From positions 1 through 64,000 of IMG/VR virus record IMGVR_UViG_3300034103_001027: a stretch of DNA of 64,000 nucleotides. One strand, 5' to 3'. How positions within the stretch are numbered: position 1 is the first letter of the stretch; each line of letters begins with the position of its first letter. Positions 1-7,207 of the stretch are shown in pieces. The DNA comes from a virus. A model generated the notes under the pieces. It saw only the letters and a program-made list of their open reading frames with translations. It was not told the DNA's origin and searched no databases. A program made the translations under genes and the position numbers.

Positions 1-925
1 GAGAACTCCTAGCCTCAGCGCCAAGTTCCACATGCCTTGCGCCATCGGCCATCCCAACGTAGCGGCAGTACAGACCTGTCTCTTTTGGTTCGATCCACAC
101 GCCAGTAGCTTCATTTGTCGAGATGGCTGCGGTGTGTCGCAGGAAATCCACCATCTGGTCACGATGCACATTCCAGGAGTTCTCGACCCACTTTGCACTT
201 ACCTTCGCCAGCGCAGGCGGCTTTGATCCGGTTGTCTCAAGCGATACGGCTATCGACCCTCCTTGAGTCGAGAAGCATGCACGAGCGTCATCGACGCAGA
301 TGTCAACTTCATCGGACAACGCACAGAATTTATGCAGTGACTGAATCGCCTGCTTCGATATGACGACATCGAACTCTTCAGACGATGTACACTCCATCCA
401 GGAGTAAGCGCCATACGTTGGAATGACAGCAGCGAACTCCAGCTTGTTGCCGCAGGCCGTGAATCGAACTCCGTCAGCGTATTTGACGCCAAAGTCAAAT
501 CCAACTGACTCTGATATTCGGACGCACCTTAGCAGTTCCTTAGTGCCAGCAGTTACCATTGGCTTTGTGGACATCTTAGGAACGGATATCCACTGATCAT
601 ACGCAGGGATATCTATAGACGGGCCAGCGCCCTTGAGCCTGATCTTGTTCTTTAGAGATGAAATACTAATGTCATCGCCAGATATTAGACTGGCGGTCTT
701 GCTGAGGAGGTCACAGTTGACTATGGCCTCCTCAGCTTCGCCTTCGCATAGGACTTTAAGGTCACACCCTCCATGGATGCCGGAAGACTGCACTCGAATA
801 GCACCATCTACCGGAACTACCCTAACGCACTGTCTCGGCAGCGCCGGGCTTCTTGGGTTTGCGAATCGAGAGGCAACCCCAAGCGCAAGAACCATTTCCT
901 TCTTATTGACCCTAAAGCTACCCAT
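1..925 (-). CDS. DNA polymerase sliding clamp, beta-clamp-like (partial)
   Basis: The frame opens at an ATG at 925, with AGGTG just upstream, and stays open for 308 codons to the window edge, so the C-terminus is missing. The N-terminal layout fits a DnaN-type clamp: FRVNKKEMVLALGVASRF as first strand and helix, RVVPVDGAIRVQSS as the next strands, EEAIVNCDLLSKTASL as the second helix, and NKIRLKGAGPSIDIPAY as the strand that closes domain 1. Clamps of this family tether the replicative polymerase to DNA. The gene is the last visible in a nucleotide and replication cluster (MazG, dNMP kinase). No polymerase is in the window, so the partner is unseen. The call rests on pattern only; a profile search is needed to confirm it. 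Confidence 0.6.
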   Translation of the reverse strand, partial: MGSFRVNKKEMVLALGVASRFANPRSPALPRQCVRVVPVDGAIRVQSSGIHGGCDLKVLCEGEAEEAIVNCDLLSKTASLISGDDISISSLKNKIRLKGAGPSIDIPAYDQWISVPKMSTKPMVTAGTKELLRCVRISESVGFDFGVKYADGVRFTACGNKLEFAAVIPTYGAYSWMECTSSEEFDVVISKQAIQSLHKFCALSDEVDICVDDARACFSTQGGSIAVSLETTGSKPPALAKVSAKWVENSWNVHRDQMVDFLRHTAAISTNEATGVWIEPKETGLYCRYVGMADGARHVELGAEARSS

Positions 926-933
926 GATCACAC

Positions 934-1134
934 CTAAGCAAAAGGATTCACTTCACTGCCGCCAGCACCGGGAGCAGCGCCAGGAGGTGTCGGCTTCGAC
1001 ATCTTCTTGGCTGTTGGACCTTCTTCGCCGTAGATCACGCATCCATTTCGGATACACGTTTCTGGCTCGATGCAGTCCTTGCCGCATTCCAACTCTTCCT
1101 CTGGAACCTCACCACGAATTTCATTCGGAACCAT
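934..1134 (-). CDS. Small protein of unknown function, 66 aa
   Basis: A 66-codon frame between the MazG-like gene and the clamp gene. The ATG at 1134 lies three bases after the MazG stop and has AGGAG within the end of that gene, so translation is probably coupled. The protein is acidic at the N-terminus, has four Cys (ECGKDCIEPETCIRNGC), and ends in a Lys, Pro, Gly and Ala-rich tail. The Cys spacing could bind a metal, but I recognise no family. The tight packing and good ribosome site are the main evidence that it is real. Confidence 0.6.
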   Translation of the reverse strand: MVPNEIRGEVPEEELECGKDCIEPETCIRNGCVIYGEEGPTAKKMSKPTPPGAAPGAGGSEVNPFA

Positions 1135-1136
1135 TA

Positions 1137-1439
1137 CTAAACTCCTAACTCTTTAACGAACACACCATCAACCAATCGTCCGCGACGATCCTTAATTTCA
1201 TCCCACGCCGTTTCCTGGCATTCGCTCAAACTTGAATCCAGCTGCTTGGCCATAACCGTCAAGACGACGCAAGCATCGCCTATGCCATCCAGAGCGCCGT
1301 CGTAATCTCCGATAGCCACCGCTGTGGCGAGTTCACCGATTTCCTCGAGTAACTTTGATAACTGCAACGCCGCTGTGGATCCTTTAATTAGATTGCGATC
1401 TTCAGCCCACTTCTCAACTCGTTCTTGCCAGCTCGACAT
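1137..1439 (-). CDS. MazG-like nucleotide pyrophosphohydrolase
   Basis: About 100 residues from the ATG at 1439, chosen because GAGAGGT sits just upstream. An earlier in-frame start at 1508 would run through the promoter-like element at 1481-1508. The helix with KLLEEIGELATAV and the second helix with DGIGDACVVLTVMAKQL give the EExxE...ExxD-like metal site of the all-alpha NTP pyrophosphatase (MazG/dUTPase) fold. The second acidic position is Asp rather than Glu. Family members hydrolyse NTPs or dNTPs to the monophosphate. In phages they sit with nucleotide-metabolism genes, as here with dNMP kinase. Substrate unknown. Confidence 0.8.
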   Translation of the reverse strand: MSSWQERVEKWAEDRNLIKGSTAALQLSKLLEEIGELATAVAIGDYDGALDGIGDACVVLTVMAKQLDSSLSECQETAWDEIKDRRGRLVDGVFVKELGV

Positions 1440-1480
1440 TTGATACCTCTCTTTTGTTAAGGAAAACAGAACACATTGGG

Positions 1481-1509
1481 ATATTATCAGACTTCGGATA
1501 TATGGCAAG
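1481..1509 (-). promoter_or_regulatory. CTTGCCATATA element with TAATAT, upstream of MazG-like gene
   Basis: On the minus strand TTGCCA (1508-1503) is followed after exactly 16 bases by TAATAT (1486-1481), about 40 bases ahead of the MazG start. The same CTTGCCATATA core recurs in other intergenic regions of this window. It reads as a promoter with a -35-like TTGCCA, but this is inference from recurrence and spacing. Confidence 0.5.
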
Positions 1510-1569
1510 TCAAGGATATCAGAAAATCATGAAAAATCTTTTAGCTTACAGCGGCCTTCCGGTCCATCA

Positions 1570-1794
1570 CTAAAAAGGAATCTGATCGCGGATGAGCGGG
1601 CTGCTGATGATTTCGTTAGGCTCCCATTTGACATCCGACTTGACGACAGTTTCTACCGCCTCGAGAACCGTGAACTCCTCCCCTGGGTTGAGTCTTGCCA
1701 ATCTCTCAGCTTCATCCCGCGCTGCCTGCTTCGATTGATGTCTATAGCATGGCATTCCTTCGCCAAGTACCATCCAGAATTTCGCTCTACTCAT
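1570..1794 (-). CDS. Small phage protein of unknown function, 74 aa
   Basis: A 74-codon frame with ATG at 1794 and AAAGGTG seven bases upstream. The sequence FWMVLGEGMPCYRHQSK followed by AARDEAERLARLNPGEEF has the look of small phage proteins with a beta hairpin and an Ala/Glu/Arg helix that modify or inspect substrates. I do not know a function. It is separated from the MazG-like gene by about 130 bases holding a promoter-like element, so it may be the last gene of the upstream transcript. Confidence 0.6.
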   Translation of the reverse strand: MSRAKFWMVLGEGMPCYRHQSKQAARDEAERLARLNPGEEFTVLEAVETVVKSDVKWEPNEIISSPLIRDQIPF

Positions 1795-1891
1795 AAATCA
1801 CCTTTATTTAGATTGTGTCTTTGACCTTCAGCCTGTTCGCGCGCTCAATGCCACGATCAATAGCCGATATCTCGATCTCAACCGCCATGCA

Positions 1892-2740
1892 CTACCTCGC
1901 TATAATAGAGTCCACTTCCAAGACGTTACTGGAGTACTTCACCTGTCCAGCGTACTGGCCATCGATAGTCACCTTCACTCCACTATCGATAACCGAGCAT
2001 TCGATTTGATGCCTGCTCATCCACTCGTCGCTAGCATCTGAACCAGGCGCTGCAACCCCAAGCACTAGCTTGACTCCAGAAGCAATAGCCCGCTTAATTA
2101 TCTTCCCAAACACCGCCATATTCGCTTCAGGATTGGGATGCTCTAGCGAGACCGCCTCATGAAGCGCTTCGGCCCACTTGTAGAGATCCTCTTTTGATCC
2201 ATCATTCTCTACAGTGAAGGTCTTTCGATTGAACACGTTCCCAGCGTCCGACACATGGTCGTTCACGGGACCAACTCCTGGGCGCTCTACTAGGGCAAGC
2301 ACCCCGTTGATTGATTCCAATGCATCAACCTCGTTGTCAAATCTGCAATTTGTGATAACGACGTTAGTCCCGTTTCTTATGTGATTCTTGATCGTAGGCA
2401 TTGCAGCGTCCACCCAGACATCATCACCAATGATAGCGCGCATGACATCTGTTCCTAGCCATTGCAGATACTTCCTGACGCTTGGTATCCTCTTAGCTTC
2501 GATCCATCCTCTTTGCCTTACTACAGACCGGAGTCTCCTCGGTATCCATCCGACCCAGACGATTGGATCGATTTCTAGGGCGATGTCGCAAAGCTTGTCA
2601 CTCCAGCCGACCTTCACGTACCCAAATTTCTCGACGAGAATATCAGCGACAGCATCTTTGCCTGCGGTCGCGTACCCAGTAAGCCCAATGACCTTACCTT
2701 TAACCTTGTTCGCTTCAACTTGCATCCGAAACTCTTCCAT
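1892..2740 (-). CDS. Deoxynucleoside monophosphate kinase-like P-loop protein
   Basis: About 282 residues from the ATG at 2740. A longer frame opens at 2941, but the P-loop begins only after this ATG and AAGGAG lies twelve bases ahead. GLTGYATAGKDA (residues 19-30) is a Walker A loop of the kind seen in phage dNMP kinases. It is followed by GYVKVGWSDKLCDIA and later VVITNCRFDNEVDAL, which resembles the family's Walker B and lid region. The enzyme would phosphorylate dNMPs for phage DNA synthesis. About 80 residues at the C-terminus (after EHPNPEANMAVFGKI) look like an extra domain. Its first 26 bases overlap the upstream gene inside a 32-bp repeat. Confidence 0.7.
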   Translation of the reverse strand: MEEFRMQVEANKVKGKVIGLTGYATAGKDAVADILVEKFGYVKVGWSDKLCDIALEIDPIVWVGWIPRRLRSVVRQRGWIEAKRIPSVRKYLQWLGTDVMRAIIGDDVWVDAAMPTIKNHIRNGTNVVITNCRFDNEVDALESINGVLALVERPGVGPVNDHVSDAGNVFNRKTFTVENDGSKEDLYKWAEALHEAVSLEHPNPEANMAVFGKIIKRAIASGVKLVLGVAAPGSDASDEWMSRHQIECSVIDSGVKVTIDGQYAGQVKYSSNVLEVDSIIAR

Positions 2741-2742
2741 GG
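2711..2742. repeat. 32-bp gene-junction direct repeat, copy A
   Basis: This segment matches 3237-3268 at 30 of 32 positions. It contains the stop region of the upstream gene (ending in the residues SDAS) and the start codon and first ten codons of the downstream gene (MEE, then Leu or Phe, then RMQV). The two copies sit 526 bases apart in the same orientation and bracket one gene. Confidence 0.85.
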
Positions 2743-3266
2743 ATAGGGGCAGCTCCTTTCTCGATTTCACTTGTCGGCACTCCGATAAACCTATTCCAGC
2801 ATGCAGCCAGTCTCCTGGCTTCCTCTCGACGAAAGATCGTGCCGCTACATTCTTCACGACTATCCGACAGGCATTCGCCATTAAATCCGCAGGCATGTTC
2901 ATGGTCGCGGTGGCATGAAAAAGGAACCAACGCAGTAACATCTCCAGATGCTATTCTTCGATTTGAAATCACCGCATATCGATCACATAAACAAACCCCA
3001 ACCAAATCGACTGACTCTCGAATAACGCAGAACTCAATCCTAGGCTGACCAGCTTTCATTGCGTCATAAACTACACTTGAATCCACTGGCACATCGCCTG
3101 CATGCCATTTGGATCTTTTAATCATCCCAATAGATTGAGCCCCGCGAGTCCAGCGCTTATTAGACTTAACAGTAACCCCAGATACCATGAGTTCTATAAG
3201 CATCTCACAATCGACGATGCGGCTGTTGTTGTTAGTCGCATCAACTTGCATCCGAAGCTCTTCCAT
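2715..3266 (-). CDS. Unknown protein on a repeat-bounded cassette, 183 aa
   Basis: Starts at the ATG at 3266 with GGAGG twelve bases upstream; a TTG at 3278 is too close to that site. I recognise no family. It has seven or more Cys and His clustered in the C-terminal half (CHRDHEHACGFNGEC, then REECSG), which may be a zinc site, and a C-terminal segment FRREEARRLAACWNRFIG. Both ends lie in near-identical 32-bp repeats. Its first ten residues resemble the start of the dNMP kinase, and its last residues (HGRVSDAS) resemble the end of the methyltransferase upstream. Confidence 0.65.
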   Translation of the reverse strand: MEELRMQVDATNNNSRIVDCEMLIELMVSGVTVKSNKRWTRGAQSIGMIKRSKWHAGDVPVDSSVVYDAMKAGQPRIEFCVIRESVDLVGVCLCDRYAVISNRRIASGDVTALVPFSCHRDHEHACGFNGECLSDSREECSGTIFRREEARRLAACWNRFIGVPTSEIEKGAAPIHGRVSDAS

Positions 3267-3268
3267 GG
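3237..3268. repeat. 32-bp gene-junction direct repeat, copy B
   Basis: Second copy of the junction repeat, lying across the end of the amino-methyltransferase gene and the start of the next gene. It differs from copy A at two positions only. Because it supplies both a stop region and a start region, recombination with copy A would remove the intervening gene and leave both neighbours whole. Confidence 0.85.
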
Positions 3269-4119
3269 CAGTTCTCAACCTCCTCCAGTCTCCTCACCGA
3301 TAGATCAATCTGACTTTCGCGAATATCCACCCCAATCGACTGCCGACCATGATTCTCAGCGACAGCCATTGTCGTTCCACTGCCACAGAAGCAATCTAAG
3401 ACAATGCCTCCAGGCTTGCAGAACGAAAGAATAAATGCCGCAGCTAGAGCCTCGGGAAATGGGGCTTCGTTTTCATGCGAAAGCATGCTGCCCATACGAC
3501 CTCCACCGACCTTGCACTTAATCACATTCCCTGGATTGGCAATTTTAGGTGGGTTATATCCTTGCTGCCGCTTACCATCGGCATCTGCTTTCGTGTGTAA
3601 CTTATGTACTCGACGACCATTAGCCATGCGATGCGAAGGCTCTCCACCAGGAGCCCATTTAGGAGGCTTCCCAGTGGCTGTATTGTCACTCCAAGGCAAC
3701 TTCCCTTTACTGGAGCACACAACAAACTCGTAGTCATTTCGCCACCAATCAGGACCACCACTTCCTGGGATGCCGATACGATTAAATACTGGCGGCTTGC
3801 GAAGTCGGACACCAGCGCGATGCAGATCCGCCATGAGCAGTGCCGGTGTTGCAGACCACCGAAACTTCCTGGTCTGACCCTCAACGACCCACGCGACCAA
3901 GCCCTTGCATATTCTGTCGCACTCCATGTATCTTTCCACAGCCCAATCAACCCAATCCTGCCCGCGCAAGTTAAACCCAACGCCATAGGTTCGCGCTGCC
4001 TCATACGGAGGCGAGCACAAGACTAGGTCCACTGAATTGTCTGGCATGCTACGCATGAAATCCAGGCAATCTGCACGCACAAGCAGTGTCTTAGTTTCAG
4101 ATGCTTCAATAGCCACCAT
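3241..4119 (-). CDS. DNA amino-methyltransferase (N6-adenine or N4-cytosine), beta class
   Basis: A 292-residue protein with the catalytic motif SPPY at residues 36-39 inside DNSVDLVLCSPPYE. The SAM-binding motif comes late (DCFCGSGTT near residue 242, then IGVDIRES). Motif IV before motif I is the beta arrangement of DNA N4-cytosine/N6-adenine methylases. Such enzymes protect phage DNA from host restriction or alter recognition by regulators. No matching restriction enzyme is adjacent, so it looks solitary. It ends inside a 32-bp junction repeat. The target cannot be read from sequence; SPPY is used by both base types. Confidence 0.88.
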   Translation of the reverse strand: MVAIEASETKTLLVRADCLDFMRSMPDNSVDLVLCSPPYEAARTYGVGFNLRGQDWVDWAVERYMECDRICKGLVAWVVEGQTRKFRWSATPALLMADLHRAGVRLRKPPVFNRIGIPGSGGPDWWRNDYEFVVCSSKGKLPWSDNTATGKPPKWAPGGEPSHRMANGRRVHKLHTKADADGKRQQGYNPPKIANPGNVIKCKVGGGRMGSMLSHENEAPFPEALAAAFILSFCKPGGIVLDCFCGSGTTMAVAENHGRQSIGVDIRESQIDLSVRRLEEVENCHGRASDAS

Positions 4120-4125
4120 CGCATC

Positions 4126-5289
4126 TCACTTACTTGGAGTGGGCCTGTAGACGCATCTTGCAATCTCTAAATCCTCTACGTGATACACGATGGCCTGCAT
4201 CCCACGACGCGATAGCCACCCACCATGCGCCGAATAGCTATCCCTGGCAGCAAGAGTCGGATGACACTCAATCGTGGCTGTAGGCGTCTCTATGATGGAT
4301 TGTGTATGCAGGTGCCCCGTATGAATCGAGGTGTGCGTCGTCCCGGCCATGAGGTGCCTGAATTGCCCACACACAAGATCAGCCAGTTCCTTGCCACGCT
4401 TCTTGTGTCCGTGCGTGAATGTCAAAAGATTCTTCCCATGCACGTTCGCATAGTAAGGAAGTGGACTCTGCACCACCTCAGCGCGAGGCTCGTTCTCATA
4501 TAAAACGCCAAAAGCTGATTGCATCCATAGCGCAGAGACCATATCGTGATTACCCTGAGCATTAACTAGGACCACCCTGTCGTGATAACTAAGGAGAGAC
4601 TGCATGGTCCTCCGAATGACCCTAATCGCCGTTCGAATCACTCGGTGCTGTCGACTGTCTTGGTCTAGCACATGATGATTCGTTGGCGTAACGGGCCAGA
4701 TCGAGTCAGAGTGCAGGAGGTCTCCGAGGTTCAGCAAGATCGCAGTACTGGCCTCAGGAGTGTTAGTCACGAGATAATCGAAGGCACTGTCAATCGTCGC
4801 TTCAGCAATCTTCAGGTCCCAATTGTTTCCACCCTCTTCGTGGTGGGCATACATGCCCAGGTGCGCGTCAGTGAGGACATAGAGATTCAATAGATCCTTG
4901 TCGCATCGCACCTGAAGCTCCCTATTAGGCTCCTCTGGTGTCACAAGCTGCGACATCTCCTCGACCATCGCTCTTGCTGCTTCAAGCGTCTGCTGCTGAT
5001 CTTGACGTGTCTTGACCCATCTTGCCTTAACGGCCCCAGCGTCGTCATACAGCGTAGAGACGCCATGCAGCAACTGATTCGGAGCCTGGAGGTCGTGAAG
5101 TCCAGTGTCCGGAGAGTAGCCCCTCGTTGCTGCGTAAGACTTGAGCCGAGACAGTCGCTCATTGAGGTATGATTGACTGATTCCTACAGCCTTAGCTGCC
5201 TTGCGCTGCGATCCCTCCGAGGACATTGCGCGGCACACTTTTTCATCGAGCGCACAAGAAGCGAAAGTACCAAGCTTGTCGTAATCCAT
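4126..5289 (-). CDS. Calcineurin-like metallophosphoesterase with N-terminal helix-turn-helix
   Basis: 387 residues. Residues 27-50 (SQRKAAKAVGISQSYLNERL) form a plausible helix-turn-helix. The phosphoesterase part carries the ordered metal-ligand motifs TDAHLG (140-145), LGDLLHSD (188-195), GNHDM (246-250), THGH (292-295) and HTGHLHT (323-329). This combination is frequent in phages, where the enzyme is thought to act on DNA ends or nucleotides; the substrate is not established. It lies between two DNA methyltransferase genes, which suggests a DNA processing or defence role, but that is inference. Confidence 0.85.
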   Translation of the reverse strand: MDYDKLGTFASCALDEKVCRAMSSEGSQRKAAKAVGISQSYLNERLSRLKSYAATRGYSPDTGLHDLQAPNQLLHGVSTLYDDAGAVKARWVKTRQDQQQTLEAARAMVEEMSQLVTPEEPNRELQVRCDKDLLNLYVLTDAHLGMYAHHEEGGNNWDLKIAEATIDSAFDYLVTNTPEASTAILLNLGDLLHSDSIWPVTPTNHHVLDQDSRQHRVIRTAIRVIRRTMQSLLSYHDRVVLVNAQGNHDMVSALWMQSAFGVLYENEPRAEVVQSPLPYYANVHGKNLLTFTHGHKKRGKELADLVCGQFRHLMAGTTHTSIHTGHLHTQSIIETPTATIECHPTLAARDSYSAHGGWLSRRGMQAIVYHVEDLEIARCVYRPTPSK

Positions 5290-5304
5290 GACATGAGGCT
5301 CCTA

Positions 5305-6750
5305 TTAACGTAAACCAACAGACTCCATAAAAGCTTCTATGAACGTCGCGGCAACTTGCGGGACGATAGCATTTCCCAGTCCACGCAACTGAGCCACTCG
5401 TCCGGGTATCCCATGAGCCAACGGGTGAAGTCCGGGTTTAGTTGGCCTACATTTCTCGTCTCGGCAGTAGAGGTACTCGACATCATTCCAGTAGCCATCT
5501 CCGCTGCCTTCGCCAGTGTCGGGTTGCCACCCTGGTAAGTCGTGCTCTGATCTGGCCGTTGTGATTTCGGAGTCGGCCAACCGGCTATCTTTGCAGCATC
5601 CACCAACGTCGTTCCTGCATGGTGCCTGCTCTCTGGATTGGACCGACTTGCTGTTGCGTTGCAAGCGCCTTTCGCATCCCCCACCGTCGCTGTAGGCCAC
5701 CCAGAAAAGCCTTTGACGGATGTGCGGCGAGCCGACGCCCGCAGCGCACAAATCGGCGGCCCCGACTGCATACCCCAATGCTTCCAAGTCAGCACGTACA
5801 GCGGTGAATGATGTTCGGAGGTCAAACGCTCTTTCAATCTGGCCTCCAAAGCCGCTTGCAGAGATGCCGACCGCGAACTTCTCTCCGCACGAATCGCAGC
5901 GGCAATCTCCAATATCTTTGACGGCCCCCAGACGTTCGCCATCACGTTTACGCAATACAGGGTCACTCTGACATTTCCAGAATCGTAACCTTTGCTGTTG
6001 TCGACCCTGTCCAACGAAGGACTGTCCCAAGTCTTGCCACCATCCAGATTGAAAGGGATACCCGTTAGTTCGCAGTGCCCACGGGAGAGCATTAACTGAA
6101 CTTCTTCCACGGAGATGTTCGATGATAAACCTTTCTTCTTCGCTCTGTACTTCGCCACGTTCAGCAAGACTTTCGCCCGCTCTGTTTTGCGGTAGTTCCT
6201 GAACTTCTCCGACTTTACCGCAGCAGGGACAGCATCCTTCCGCTTCTTCTCTTCCAATCGACAGCAGGGCTTGCATTTTGCCCTGTAGCCCTGGCGAGAT
6301 GACTTGGCCTTGTAAAATTCGCTCAATGGTTTGTCGATCCCGCATTCGCTGCACTTGCGCATCACCAGTGAGCCATTTTCTTCCCTCTGCACTGGCGACT
6401 TGCTCGCCAAAGATCGCTGGAGGTCGACACTCGTCAATGAGTCGCAAGAATTCTGGCCACAGGTGCCGTTCGTCTTTAACCCCCTTTCGCTTTCCTGCTG
6501 AGCTAAATGGCTGGCAAGGGCATGACCCTGTCCACACGGGGATATCTTTTGACCATCCGGCCATTTCGAGCGCGAGTGGCCAACCGCCAATTCCAGCGAA
6601 GAAGTGGCATTGGTCGAATCCTTTAATGTCATCGCCTTTAACATCCTTGATAGAGCGAGTGTCAATTGAGTCGAACCGCATCGGAAGGCATCCCAGCCAG
6701 TGCGCCGCCTTCTTGTCGATTTCGTTGGCGTATACCGTGAATTTACTCAT
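5305..6750 (-). CDS. C5-cytosine DNA methyltransferase (Dcm type) with large insertion
   Basis: 481 residues with the family motifs in order: FAGIGG (51-56, SAM site), GSCPCQPFS (75-83, catalytic Cys79), GEQVA (115-119, in place of ENV), SPHIRQRLFWVAY (341-353) and RGLGNAIVPQVA near the C-terminus. Between residues about 128 and 315 lies an insertion of roughly 188 codons not expected in this family, read through without a stop. In another frame the same DNA encodes an HNH nuclease domain. The insertion shows two Cys clusters in this frame (GCCPCCG and DCRCDSCG). It starts at 6750, close to a TTGCCAT-GT-ATGGCAA palindrome. It probably modifies phage DNA; whether the insert is tolerated or removed is unknown. 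Confidence 0.85.
   Translation of the reverse strand: MSKFTVYANEIDKKAAHWLGCLPMRFDSIDTRSIKDVKGDDIKGFDQCHFFAGIGGWPLALEMAGWSKDIPVWTGSCPCQPFSSAGKRKGVKDERHLWPEFLRLIDECRPPAIFGEQVASAEGRKWLTGDAQVQRMRDRQTIERILQGQVISPGLQGKMQALLSIGREEAEGCCPCCGKVGEVQELPQNRAGESLAERGEVQSEEERFIIEHLRGRSSVNALPWALRTNGYPFQSGWWQDLGQSFVGQGRQQQRLRFWKCQSDPVLRKRDGERLGAVKDIGDCRCDSCGEKFAVGISASGFGGQIERAFDLRTSFTAVRADLEALGYAVGAADLCAAGVGSPHIRQRLFWVAYSDGGGCERRLQRNSKSVQSREQAPCRNDVGGCCKDSRLADSEITTARSEHDLPGWQPDTGEGSGDGYWNDVEYLYCRDEKCRPTKPGLHPLAHGIPGRVAQLRGLGNAIVPQVAATFIEAFMESVGLR
5337..6362 (-). CDS. HNH endonuclease encoded in a second frame inside the methyltransferase gene
   Basis: Same strand, shifted frame. From the ATG at 6362 the protein opens with a zinc knuckle (MRKCSECGIDKPLSEFYK ... 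KCKPCC). It then has an HNH core: CELTGIPF, SPSLDRVDNSKGY and GNVRVTLYCVN, as in phage HNH nucleases. After the HNH region the frame continues for about 180 codons with LTWKHW, ICALRASARRTS, GWPTAT and LNPDFTRWLMGYPDEW. I recall that pattern from predicted phage proteins found over Dcm genes. The frame is open back to 6665. The ribosome site before 6362 is weak (GGGAAG about 17 bases ahead). The HNH domain is clear; the exact start and the reality of the tail are uncertain. Confidence 0.65.
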   Translation of the reverse strand: MRKCSECGIDKPLSEFYKAKSSRQGYRAKCKPCCRLEEKKRKDAVPAAVKSEKFRNYRKTERAKVLLNVAKYRAKKKGLSSNISVEEVQLMLSRGHCELTGIPFNLDGGKTWDSPSLDRVDNSKGYDSGNVRVTLYCVNVMANVWGPSKILEIAAAIRAERSSRSASLQAALEARLKERLTSEHHSPLYVLTWKHWGMQSGPPICALRASARRTSVKGFSGWPTATVGDAKGACNATASRSNPESRHHAGTTLVDAAKIAGWPTPKSQRPDQSTTYQGGNPTLAKAAEMATGMMSSTSTAETRNVGQLNPDFTRWLMGYPDEWLSCVDWEMLSSRKLPRRS

Positions 6751-6778
6751 TGCAGAATAAGTGATGGGGTTATCGAAG

Positions 6779-6795
6779 TTGCCATGTATGGCAAG
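6779..6795. promoter_or_regulatory. Palindromic TTGCCAT-GT-ATGGCAA site between divergent genes
   Basis: Perfect 7-base arms with a 2-base spacer, in the divergent gap between the methyltransferase (start 6750) and the plus-strand gene at 6871. The minus-strand reading CTTGCCATA matches the element found upstream of other minus-strand genes. Being symmetric it could serve both directions or bind a dimer. Confidence 0.5.
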
Positions 6796-6818
6796 TCGTG
6801 TATCCTGATAATAAGAAG

Positions 6819-6836
6819 TTTGACACTGTCGTCAAA
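6819..6836. promoter_or_regulatory. Inverted repeat TTTGAC-N6-GTCAAA
   Basis: Six-base arms lie about 35 bases ahead of the plus-strand gene at 6871. The arm sequence is the same as in two stronger palindromes at 7174-7194 and 8097-8115. This is either an operator family or a coincidence of TTGAC-rich sequence; spacing differs here. Confidence 0.35.
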
Positions 6837-6870
6837 CGAGAGTGACCACGTTTTTAGCGAAGGATTGAAA

Positions 6871-7128
6871 ATGCCAAACAGCAACCCGAGAAAGGGCAAG
6901 GAGAAGGTCAAGATCACCTCGACCGGCAAGAAAGTCTCTTACGGCGAGAAAGGCGCTGATGTTCGACCAGGAACAGCCAAAGGTGATTCTTACTGCGCCA
7001 GAAGCGCCGGAATCAAGAAAGAGATGCTCGCCAAGGGCGGTAAGTCGGCAGAGAAAGCCAAGGACCCGAACTCGCCAAATAATCTCAGCCGTAAACGCTG
7101 GCGATGCAAAGGAGACAAGAGCGTCTAA
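6871..7128 (+). CDS. Small basic phage protein, 85 aa, unknown function
   Basis: ATG at 6871 with AAGGA seven bases upstream, so the longer in-frame upstream sequence is not used. The protein is rich in Lys, Gly and Ser and contains PGTAKGDSYCARSAGIKK and DPNSPNNLSRKRWRCKGDKS. The D-S-Y-C-A-R-S...N-S-P-N-x-L-S-R-K-x-W pattern recurs in small hypothetical proteins of marine and freshwater phages, as I recall, possibly virion-associated. It is the only plus-strand gene in the left 54 kb and is flanked by palindromes on both sides, so it may be expressed on a separate schedule. Confidence 0.8.
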   Translation: MPNSNPRKGKEKVKITSTGKKVSYGEKGADVRPGTAKGDSYCARSAGIKKEMLAKGGKSAEKAKDPNSPNNLSRKRWRCKGDKSV

Positions 7129-7173
7129 TTAGACCGCACTGCAAATCTCGTGCCAAGTACGTCTCTGTCAGAA

Positions 7174-7194
7174 ATTTTGACACGATGTCAAAAT
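7174..7194. promoter_or_regulatory. Perfect palindrome ATTTTGACA-CGA-TGTCAAAAT
   Basis: Nine-base arms with a three-base spacer lie between convergent genes, 13 bases after the stop of the Cys-rich gene (7208) and 46 bases after the stop of the plus-strand gene. It could be a weak bidirectional terminator or an operator. The near-identical copy at 8097-8115 argues for a specific role. Confidence 0.5.
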
Positions 7195-7207
7195 GAAGCC
7201 CGAAATG

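Noticed and set aside
633-1148. 171-codon plus-strand frame
   Set aside because: It lies opposite the clamp gene and the small gene at 934-1134. It has no ribosome site and its composition is that of an antisense shadow.
5806-6369. Group I or II intron carrying the HNH gene
   Set aside because: The insert is about 560 bases and almost all of it is used by the HNH coding region, leaving no room for a group I core. The methyltransferase frame also stays open through it.
6700-6870. Upstream extension of the plus-strand gene to 6700
   Set aside because: It would run through the divergent control region, and the ATG at 6871 has a proper ribosome site.
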